Shown one piece after another: positions 35,101 through 47,100 of a stretch of DNA of 64,000 nt. Both the position numbers and the translations under genes were made by a program. Source of the stretch: Scilla litardierei (lineage: Eukaryota > Streptophyta > Magnoliopsida > Asparagales > Asparagaceae). The notes below the pieces were generated by a model. That model worked only from the letters and a program-made list of their open reading frames with translations. It did not search any database and was not told the origin of the DNA. Numbering within the stretch: the first letter of the stretch is position 1; every line of letters begins with the position of its first letter. The stretch is from the NCBI GenBank assembly GCA_030789695.1, contig CM061138.1:177712051-177776050 (forward strand). Direction: 5' to 3'.

Positions 35101-38100
35101 ATACAAATTAATATAAATTTATCAAGTTACTATGTATGTTTAGACATCATAAGTGTCAAAATTAGGCAAGTATTTTATCAAGAATTTAATTTCTGTTATT
35201 ATTAGTATTATTAATTTAAAAAATGGTTTAGTCTTAGAAAAGTTATATAATCGATCAAAATTAGGCAAGTATTTTATCAGGAATTTAATTTCTTTTATTA
35301 TTATTATTAATTTAGAAAAATAGTTTAATTGTTAGAAAAACTATCAAATCGAGATATATACGATGAGTTTCGATTAGTAATAGGAAACGGGTTGATATTT
35401 CATGCATTAAAATCTGGCAAGCATTTTTTTGATTCAGCGGAAGTAAGGCAAGCATTTTTTTCAAATATTTAATTTCCTTTATTATTATTATTTATTTAAA
35501 TTTAAAAAATAATTCATTTCTTTTGCACATTATGAAAATTGAACATGTGATAATGATATCGGTTTTGGTTGGCATGAAAAATTAGGGTTATCGTCCCTTA
35601 AGCATTGGCTTAATTCATGATTACAAGGATTAACATATGATTATGCACTCTTAGGGTTGGACACTGAGACTGTCTCTCATACTATGATATGCATATGTAT
35701 ACCCATAAATTAAGCTGTTATAGTCATGAATGCCATTACGTGTTCACATCGTGATAATAATAATACTTATTATAATTACTTTCATGCATATGATACTTGC
35801 ACCACACTTGATCGATAGTACTGACATTACACTGATTTCATATATATATATACTAGTCATTACCCGTGCCCATAGGGCACGGTTTATTTAATGGCTGAGT
35901 TTGTTGAATATTGGACTCCCCGGATTTGGTTTTGGATGATGAGCAAACATAAATAATTCATGAACTAACAATTTGTGAGCGCAGTATTGGAGATCGTCGC
36001 AAAAATCACGAGAACATTCAAAGCGACATCTCAAGACTTCTCAAAGCACGTATTCATGCCTAAAACTTCGTTGAAGCTCTTGCGCCGTTTTGGAAGTCAT
36101 GAAGGATTAATCGAAGTTCTCGAAGACCATTCTTTAAGGTTTTATTTATAGTCTTTTTAGCTTCGATATATAGAATGTTAAGCCTTGAGTATATCTTACG
36201 ATTCTAACTTCATAACGCTCATATCGTAGCTCTAGGATCTTAGTACAAGTTCATTCTAACTTCCTCGAAGCGTCGCGCTTCGATTCGGACTTGTTTGTGC
36301 ATGTTAGTTGGTACAAGAAGAAGTACTGACCGACTAGATGGTGATCTAGTCGGTCAGCAACTCTTTTTGGACCGACTAGTTTGCTTCCTTAATTTCTTGC
36401 ACCTTACTGTTTACAGTTAGTCGGTCTACGTTGACTCATCGACCGACTAGTTTGTGAACTAGTCGGTCAGTGATGCTTCTTTGACCGACTAGTTGTGACT
36501 TACTGTTCATACTAAATTTCTCCTAAGCTACTGTTTATCGTTAGTCGGTCTAAGAACGTTTGGTGACCGACTAGTTGACAATCTAGTCGGTCAACTTTTG
36601 TTCTTGGACCGACTAAGTCAATTTGTATTCAGACTATTTTATTTTGCCTCTTAGTCGGTCTACGTTCACTGACTGACCGACTAGTTGTGAAACTAGTCGG
36701 TCAGAAAGTCTTCTTAGACCGACTAGATTTCTAGGTCTGAATTTCTATCTCTTCTCAGTTCCTCAATTAGTCGGTCCATGCTGTTTGACTGACCGACTAG
36801 TTGATGAACTAGTCGGTCAGTGGTTGTTCTTTGACCGACTAGTTTCCTCAGATTTCTATCCGTTGGGAATTGACCTAAGTTGTTTTTATGGGACCCTATA
36901 AATACGAACCTAGGTCATTTCTATCTAGGTTAGAGCTGCCATTAAGAGATTCATTGAGATAGAAAGAGATAGCCATTCTCACTCATTTCTAAAGCTCTCT
37001 TCCTCACAAGAAACACATTCTCTCACATTCTAGATCTAGAATCCATCTTGAGAGAAGTTTGTTCTTGGTGAGCCCTTCAAGCTCTAGCTTGAATCTAGTC
37101 TCAAATCACTCCTAGGCACCTATTGCTGGTCATTTCCTTGGTGCTAGGTCTTGGTGACTTCATCTTCCTCAAATCCTTCCTTTCACCTATTTGGTAAGAA
37201 AAACCCAAGGTATAGGATTTTGTGGTAAGTTTGCTTATTTCAATATAAACTCATTTATATTGCTTGTTGATTCTCTCGGTTGTGAGAGAAGGTTGTGATC
37301 CCGGGTTGTGGGATTCACTATTGCCATTGTTGTATGATTTGATCTTGTGAAGGTTTTTCACAAGATTTTCATAGTGGAAATCTTGGGTTAGAGTTTCTAA
37401 CCTAAGTATCCGGAGGGGATCCGGGTGGTTGGGACGTAGGATCACCGGGAGCAAGTCGGGGAGACTTGGGTGGATCCGAACCCATTAACATCATTTGTTT
37501 GCATTGTTAATTTTGTTGTTGTCATTCAATTTAAGCTTCCGCAAATTGATTTGGTAGTTGTTTGCACTATAATTTGGAATTATACTCCTTGTTATTTTTA
37601 AAGTACTATTCACCCCCCTCTAGTACTTGTGCAGTAGCTTGTAGGGCATTACATTTGGTATCAGAGCCAGATACTTAGCTATGTCTGCCAACGACAACAA
37701 GACCGTGCGTCCACCTTCCAACTATGACACCTTCAGGAACCGAGTAGGAGCATCTTCGGTGATGGAAGGACATTCCTCTACGAGGCCTCCATTCTTCAAC
37801 GGTACCAACTACGGGTACTGGAAATGCCGGATGGAAACCTTCCTCCGGAGTGCGTCTTTATGGAGGACCACAATGAAGGAATACATTGAGCCCGAAGAAG
37901 AAGACTTTGAGAAATGGACTACCGCGGAGATCGCCGCGGAGGTAAGCAATGCCAAGGCAATGAACGCCTTGCAATGCGCATTGGAGCCCGAGGACTTCAA
38001 TAAGATATGCACATGTAAGAGTGCATATCAAATTTGGAACTCCCTCCTCATGAAGGGACGAGTAGGGTAAGAGACTCTAAACTCGTAGTTGTAAACAAAG

Positions 38101-41100
38101 ATTACGAAATGTTTCATATGCAACAGGGCGAGAAGATGAAGGAATATTACGCTCGCTTCGTTGACATAATAAACGAGTTAGAGGCCCTCGGCAAGTCCTA
38201 CACTCAAAAGGAGAAGTGCTCAAAGCTTATCGAAGGACTTCCTTCTTCTTGGGAGAAACGTACCTTCGCCATCGAGGAAGGTAATGACATGAATAAGTAT
38301 ACCGTAGTACAATTGATGGGTACTTTGATGTCATACGAGGTACGCAAAGATAGCAAGGTGAAGTTACAAGAAAAGATGAAGTCCTATTTGAACCAAGACG
38401 TGCCTAAGAAAAAGACAATTGCATTCAAGGCGGCTTCATCCACCTCTACCGATGATGAGGACTCGGAAGAAGAAATGGACATGGAATCCATTGCACTCAT
38501 GGCAAAGAAGTTCAATCGCTTCTTCCGAAAGGGTAACTTCAAACAAAAATATAAATTTACTTCTACTAACGCCTCTCCACCTTTGTGCTTTAAATGCAAT
38601 AAGCCAGGACACATCAAAGCGGATTGTCCACAAAACAAGCAAAAGGAGAAGTGGAAGGCGCCGAAGTTCGATAAGTCAAAGAAGTACAAAAAGGGGTACA
38701 AGAAGGGACTTGTCGGAGCAACATTCACCGACTCCGAGGATTCCTCAAGCGGAGAGTCGGACGATGAGAAAGTGGAGCAAGCGCACATGTGTTTCATGGC
38801 AAGAGAGGAGCATGATCAAGGATCTTCCTCCTCCGATGATAGCGACGACGAAGGCGATGAGGTAACTATGGATGATCTTAGGGATGCTAACTCTCATTTA
38901 TGGTCTAAATACACTAAATTAGTAAATAGATATACTAAAGTAAAAGATGACCTAGCTAGCATTCAAACCTCGCCTAAGACTATCATCACCAACAACGACA
39001 CCGTTGTTGAAGAGTTAAGAAATGAGATTGTTAATCTCAAATCTAAACTTGAACATGTTAGCATTGGAGATCCGGAAGAACATAGGATAGCGGATTTGAC
39101 TTCTCAAAACTCGACTTTGAGTATTGAGAATGAAAGTCTTAAATCTCGTGTTTATGTGCTCACATCGCAAGTATCTACTTTGGATACTTCTATGCGTTCT
39201 CTCAAAGAGAAATATGAGAACACATTAGGCCGAATTAATAAATTCAATAAGGGTAAGGACCATTTGGATAAAATCCTAAGTGACTTACTTCCGGCCAATC
39301 ACCACATTGGTTTGGGGTATACGATGGGATGTCCATCCAAAGCGGCCACTACTTTTGTTAGGCCAACTTCCGGTGACTCTACGAGTGGTAGCAAACACTC
39401 TATTGGTAGTTCATCTACCAATGGTGCTTCCACCTCGTCCACACCCTCTTTTTGGAAAGAAACCCACTTTGGGTGGATCTCCAAAGAAGGGGCATGCTTA
39501 TATGTACACAAATACCATGCCACGTAGGAACACACGTCCTACTCCACCGTCTCACACATATGATGATTTTTATGCAACACATTCTCGGGCACGTGCGCAC
39601 CATGTGAGACACCCTCACGCACGTGTTCCCACACATGCATATGTTCACCCACCTCATCATATGAATAATTCTTGTCGTGCACCATTCCATCATGTTCCTT
39701 ATACCTATCCACGACATGCATCACGTAGAAACCAACAACGCATGCATGCACCCAATAGGATGATGGCTCTCAAAATTTTCACTATTTGGAGCCCAAAGGA
39801 CACAAGCATGGATAAAAACAAGTGTATATGAATGCTTATTTTTCGGATGTTGTGCATAGTAGAAATTATGTGGGGAAGTCTAAGTCCAATTGGACTTGGC
39901 TTCCAAAGGTCTAACTTTTGAGGACCCAATGACCTTGGGTACCATGATATGAATGTTTCTATCTTTAGGTACTCAAGGAAAAGAAAAAGAAGAGGAGCAA
40001 CAAATTTAAATTTAGCTCCAAAGGGAATTGGATACTCGATAGCGGGTGTTCAAAACACATGACGGGTGACGCTCAATTGCTCTCTGGAGTGGTTCCCATT
40101 GCAAATGGAAATCGCGTCGTATTTGGAGGCAACGAGAGCGGAACCATCGTCGGTGTTGGTAAAGTGGGTGACCCATCTAAACCCTTAATTAGTGATGTTT
40201 ATCTAGTTGATGGTTTAAATCATAATCTTATTTCAATAAGCCAACTTTGTGACAAAGGTTACAAAGTTAGCTTTGCGAAAGGATTGTGTCATATTTCAAA
40301 TGATAATAAATTATTATTTTCCGGCACACGCCATAAAGATATTTATATTTTGGATCTTCCTAAGTCATATGAACAATGTCTCGTTGCCAACACAAGTGAA
40401 CAACACTTATGGCATCGACGCTTTGGACATGTGAACTTTGGAACACTTTATAAGCTTTCGAAATTAAATTCCATTAAAGGTTTTCCGAAGCTCGTTTTTG
40501 AAAAGAAAAGTTTTTGTGATTCTTGTCAACGTGGCAAGCTTCCTAAATCTTCATTTAAACCTAAGAAAAGCATTTCTACGAAACGTCCACTAGAGCTATT
40601 ACATCTAGATTTATTTGGGCCAACTAGAGTTGCTTCCTTAGGAAATGCAAGATATGGACTAGTCATCGTTGATGATTATTCAAGATTTACATGGGTATTT
40701 TTCTTATGTAATAAAAATGAAGCTTTTGAAAACTTCACAATATTTGGGAAGAAAGTACAAAATCTCATCGGAACCACCATTGTCACTATTCGTAGTGATC
40801 ATGGGGGTGAATTTGAGAATGAGTCTTTCTCAAATTTTTGTGATGATCTTGGAATTACTCACACGTTTTCTTTCCCTCGCGCACCTCCTCAAAATGGTGT
40901 TGTTGAGAGGAAGAATAGAACGCTTGTGGAGTGTGCTCGCACTATGCTCGAAGATAGTCAACTTGGTTATCAATTTTGGGCGGAAGCGGTACACACCGCT
41001 TGTTATGTGTTTAATAGAATACTTTTGAGGCCCGGCACCAAATAAACTTGCTATGAATTGTTGTTTGGTAGATTGCCTCAAGTTAAACATTTTCGTGTTT

Positions 41101-44100
41101 TCGGCGCAAAATGTTTTATTAAAAACACATATGATAATTTGAACAAGTTTGATCCGAGATCGGATGAGGGGATATTTGTTGGGTATTCCTCACGTAGCAA
41201 AGCCTACCGGATATACAACAAAAGATCCTCTACGATCGAGGAATCACTTCATGTCTCTTTTAATGAGAATTTTACTAATTCTAGAATTTCAAATGATAAT
41301 GATTCTATGGATGTTTTATGTGATTCGTTTGAAAATTCTAAGACTATTGATTCAATTGATCCTATTGAGACTAACCCGACTAATGAAGTTGTTGAGAATG
41401 TGCCTAGTGATCAAGGTATTCCCAAGCGACTTCATACCGTTCGCGACCATCCCCATGAGCAAGTCATTGGCAATATTCATGATAGTGTCAAGACGAGATC
41501 GCAAGTCCACCACTTCGCCAATTGTGCCTTTGCCTCATCGATAGAGCCAAAGAATATAGTTGAAGCGTGCGAAGATAGTGCTTGGATCCTTGCCATGGAG
41601 GAGGAACTCATTCAATTCGAGAGGAATGAGGTATGGGAGCTTGTTCCTTTGCCATCAAAGAACCACACCGTCATAGGGACAAAGTGGATCTTCAAGAACA
41701 AAACCGACGAAAATCAAGTCGTCGTCCGGAACAAAGCTCGGTTAGTTGCTCAAGGCTATCGCCAAGAGGAAGGTATCGATTTCGAAGAATCCTTCGCTCC
41801 GGTAGCTAGATTAGAATCAATTAGACTTTTATTGTCTTATGCATGCCATAAAAATTTTAAGTTATTTCAAATGGATGTTAAAAGTGCATTTTTAAACGGA
41901 GATGTTGAGGAAGTTTACGTTTCTCAACATCCGGGCTTCATAAATGAACAATTTCCAAATCATGTTTTTAAACTAAAGAAAGCTCTTTATGGTTTGAGAC
42001 AAGCTCCTCGAGCTTGGTATGATCGCCTAAAGAATTTTCTTTTGGATTTGAATTTTAAAATGGGCGAAGCCGATTCTACACTTTTTGTTAAGCATGCGAA
42101 TAATGATATTTTATTAGTTCAAATTTATGTTGATGATATCATTTTCGGTGATACTAATTTCACTCTTTGCGAAGAGTTTTCTAATGTTATGAAGGAACAA
42201 TTTGAGATGAGCCACATGGGCGAACTCAAATATTTCTTAGGTCTCCAAATTCGCCAATTGAACGATGCAATCTTCATCCACCAAACGAAGTATACGGTGG
42301 AGTTGCTTAAGCGATTTGGAATGGAGAGTGCTTCCGGGAAAAAGACTCCAATGAGCACGACTACGCATCTTGACAAGGATACGGGCGGTAAGGATGTAGA
42401 CATTCGTCTATATCGAGGTATGATATGTAGTTTATTTTATCTTACCGCAAGTAGGCCCGATATTATGTTTGCCGTATGCATATGTGCTCGTTATCAGTCT
42501 CAACCTAAGGAGTCTCACTTAGTAGCGGTAAAACGTATTTTCCGTTATCTAAGTTATACACTTGATTTTGGATTACTTTATCCAAAATCTAGCACGTATG
42601 AGCTAGTCTCATATAGTGATGCCGATTATGCGGGATGCAAATCCGACAGGAAAAGTACTAGTGGCACTTGCCATTTTCTAGGAAATTCTCTTGTCTCTTG
42701 GTTTTCCAAGAAACAAAATTCCGTATCACTTTCAACCACCGAGGCGGAATATATTGCCGCCGGTGCTGCTTGTGCCCAGGTTCTTTGGATGAGACACACA
42801 CTGAAGGATTTTGGTATTTATTGTGATACTAGCCCTATCATGGTGGATAATCAAAGTGCTATTTGTCTTTCGAAGAATCCGGTGCACCATTCCCGATCAA
42901 AACACATAGATGTCCGACACCATTTTTTAGATGATCATGTTGCTAAAAAGGACATCATTTTAGTGTACGTTGAAACCCAAAAGCAAATCGCCGATATTTT
43001 CACGAAACCCCTAAAGGAGGACTCCTTTGTGCGGTTACGTCGAGAATTGGGGATTATGGGTGAATCCGAGATATAGGATTCATGTTTCATTCAATTATCT
43101 TGCATGCTATTATATTTCGCGATATTTCGTTCATGCTAGATTTATTGAATTTTTGGGATTTTATGTGATATGTTTGAATTTGTGCTCGAATTCGTATTTG
43201 TATGTCGTATTTAAGATTTCGACGTTTTATGGGGTAATTTAGATGACTAATGAGAGTGTTAAGATGTTTCATTCAAGTGGTTTGTGAAGAGAACTCATTT
43301 ATCAACTTTTGGACTCTTCTAGTCGGTTTCAGTTCATTAGCCAACCGACTAGATGCTCATCTAGTCGGTCAGCTAGTGAACTCAGACCGACTAGATCAAG
43401 CTTTAATCTAACTCTTATCTTTTTCTTTCCTTAGTCGGTCACAGTACACTAACCGACCGACTAGATTGAAAACTAGTCGGTCAGTGTGTATACTGCGACC
43501 GACTAAATCTAGCCCTAAAAATTCCTGTTTGCCTCTGTTTCGACTTAGTCGGTTCAAGCTCATTGACCGACCGACTAGATCGTAATCTAGTCGGTCAGTG
43601 CTTGAACTGTGACCGACTAAGTGTGTTAGGGCAAATGTGTCTTTTCGCTTCCCAGACCGACTTAACTCTATTTCATCCGACTAAAACTCTTTTTAGTCGG
43701 TCTTCTTCTCCTCTCCAGCCCGCAAAAACCCAAAACCCCTTCGAGACCCTTCGACTTCTGACGTTTTTTCCGGCCATCTTTCCGATCATCCCTGCCGACC
43801 GCCGCCGTCGACCTCCTCCTCCTAGGTATATCTTCTCCTCCTAGGTCTCGATTCCTATTCTAGGGTGTGATCTTGCTTGATTTCTCTTCTAGGGTTTCGA
43901 CTTTGCTTCTAGGGCTTGTTAGTTTCGGTTTTTCTTACTTAGGGTTTGTTGTAGAGTTCTAGGGTTTGTATTAGGTTGCTTGATCTAGTCCCGTCGCTTG
44001 CTTGATCTAGTCGTGCTTGCTTCCCAAGTACGGCTCATCTTCTCTGCCATCCCAGCCGTTTTGAAGCTGATTTACGCTCTTTTCTTGGGTTGCGAGATTA

Positions 44101-47100
44101 ATTGGGCTCGTGTTATACTCGATAAGATGGACTCTTTCGAGTGTATTCGCAAGACCAATAAATCTGCGCATATCCTTTACCCGTGTCTGTTGACCCTGGT
44201 TTTCCGTCATTTTCGTGTCCCTCTCCCTCCTGACGATGAGCGTCCTTTGGGTCCTCCTCTGAACGCGACGGCCGTTAAGAAATCTCTTGCGGCGCTTCGT
44301 CACGTGCAGAGGTCGACCACATCTGCTTCCCAGGCTACTCCCTCAGCTGCTGCAGCCCCCACTCCCTCTGCTACATTAGATGATGTCGTATGCCTTCTTC
44401 GTCGGCACGAGTCGCGTTTGGCTCGTACCGAGGAGGTCGTCTGCCGTATGGCTCAGATGATGGGCATTGATCTTCCTCCTTCCGTGTCTGAGGCCGAGGA
44501 GATGGACGATGAGGATATTGACGATCTTGTCACTTCCTTGGCTCGTGGCGATGAGGCCACTGCTGCTGCTGCTGCTACCACTTCTGCTCCTGGAGTTGGT
44601 ACCACTTCCGGTGCTCCAGAGACTTCTGCTTCAGTAGTTCAGACTTCTGAGGCTGCTGCTGTTCCTATTGACGAGCCTGCTCCTGTCTTACCTGCTGTTG
44701 AGACCCCTGCTGTTGCGACCCCAGCTGTTGAGCCCGTCGTTTCTACACCTGCCCCGACGATCCCGTCTGTTGACACGCCTCTCCTCCCTGCAGAGCCTGA
44801 GTCCACTCCGTCGACTGGACCCACGGAGACTGCAGATCCAGCCACTTCCTCGTGATCGTCAGTTCCGAGGACTCTCCACTACTCTTTGGATGATATATCT
44901 TATTGAGAGTATTTTGGGTTAGGATGGAGTTTGAGGGTTGTTTTGATGTATTTTTGAGTTTTCTGGATGTCGGTGTTGTGTATTTTGATGTACTTTGGAT
45001 GATGTTGTTGTACTTTTTGATGTTTATATAGATGATGTGTCGTACTTGATATGATGTACTTCTATTATTCGATATCTTTTTGGATGTACTCATGATGTTT
45101 TCATATATATATACATCGTCGTTCTCTTTGTCTTAATTAGTCGTGCACATTTAATATTCGTTCAACGCTTATGAAATGTGATTTCGTCGCTCGACGCTTA
45201 AATGCTTGGTTAAATAGATTATATTTCTATATTTGTATAGAATTGTTTTCCATGCACAAATTTAACCAAGAATATTGAATATTGAAGAGTATGTTTCTTT
45301 ATTTAAGAAATGAACAATTATTTGGTATTTTGATGATTTTGATTATCGCTTTTTGATAATGGACAATTTGGCACACCTTGATTTGATTTCATCATTTTTC
45401 CCTTGGTGTCAATTAGGTCCATCGTCATTGTCTACGACTCCCGATGTTGGATTTTCCATTTCCTAGTTGTTGTCGTTGTATGCCCCCCATTTTTGGGATA
45501 ATGCCAAAGGGGGAGAGATAATGATAATAAATAGGTCAAATGAAAATTAAACTCAATTTCCAAGAATCTAATTTGATGTGTTAGATTCAGGGGGAGTTAA
45601 GATATATATAAGGATTTTCAAAATCCGATATTTCAAAAATCGATTCTCTTTATTTATCTTACTCGTCTGATTGATGCAATTCATATATACTCATTTTGGA
45701 ATTAACGTGTCATCAATGCAGGGGGAGTAAGTATTTTACATTTGAATCATTATTTTTGATTATTATTTATGTTGGTTTGTCATCACCAAAAAGGGGGAGA
45801 ATGTTGAATATTGGACTCCCCGGATTTGGTTTTGGATGATGAGCAAACATAAATAATTCATGAACTAACAATTTGTGAGCGCAGTATTGGAGATCGTCGC
45901 AAAAATCACGAGAACATTCAAAGCGACATCTCAAGACTTCTCAAAGCACGTATTCATGCCTAAAGCTTCGTTGAAGCTCTTGCGCCGTTTTGGAAGTCAT
46001 GAAGGATTAATCGAAGCTCTCGAAGACCATTCTTTAAGGTTTTATTTATAGTCTTTTTAGCTTCGATATATGGAATGTTAAGCCTTGAGTATATCTTACG
46101 ATTCTAACTTCATAACGCTCATATCGTAGCTCTAGGATCTTAGTACAAGTTCATTCTAACTTCCTCGAAGCGTCGCGCTTCGATTCGGACTTGTTTGTGC
46201 ATGTTAGTTGGTACAAGAAGAAGTACTGACCGACTAGATGGTGATCTAGTCGGTCAGCAACTCTTCTTGGACCGACTAGTTTGCTTCCTTAATTTCTTGC
46301 ACCTTACTGTTTACAGTTAGTCGGTCTACGTTGACTCACCGACCGACTAGTTTGTGAACTAGTCGGTCAGTGATGCTTCTTTGACCGACTAGTTGTGACT
46401 TACTGTTCCTACTAAATTTCTCCTAAGCTACTGTTTATCGTTAGTCGGTCTAAGAACGTTTGGTGACCGACTAGTTGACAATCTAGTCGGTCAACTTTTG
46501 TTCTTGGACCGACTAAGTCAATTTGTATTCAGACTATTTCATTTTGCCTCTTAGTCGGTCTACGTTCACTGACTGACCGACTAGTTGTGAAACTAGTCGG
46601 TCAGAAAGTCTTCTTGGACCGACTAGATTTCTAGGTCTGAATTTCTATCTCTTCTCAGTTCCTCAATTAGTCGGTCCATGCTGTTTGACTGACCGACTAG
46701 TTGATGAACTAGTCGGTCAGTGGTTGTTCTTTGACCGACTAGTTTCCTCAGATTTCTATCCGTTGGGAATTGACCTAAGTTGTTTTTATGGGACCCTATA
46801 AATACGAACCTAGGTCATTTCTATCTAGGTTAGAGCTGCCATTAAGAGATTCATTGAGATAGAAAGAGATAGCCATTCTCACTCATTTCTAAAGCTCTCT
46901 TCCTCACAAGAAACACATTCTCTCACATTCTAGATCTAGAATCCATCTTGAGAGAAGTTTGTTCTTGGTGAGCCCTTCAAGCTCTAGCTTGAATCTAGTC
47001 TCAAATCACTCCTAGGCACCTATTGCTGGTCATTTCCTTGGTGCTAGGTCTTGGTGACTTCATCTTCCTCAAATCCTTCCTTTCACCTATTTGGTAAGAA

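Noticed and set aside
36326..36843. Repeat-spacer array resembling CRISPR
   Set aside because: The repeats are short palindromic cores at uneven spacing inside a plant LTR, duplicated in the other LTR, with no cas genes. This is a eukaryotic retrotransposon feature.
43998..44855. Retroviral-type envelope gene in the SIRE element
   Set aside because: There is no signal peptide, transmembrane anchor, furin site or fusion peptide. The conserved part resembles a plant transposon-associated domain.
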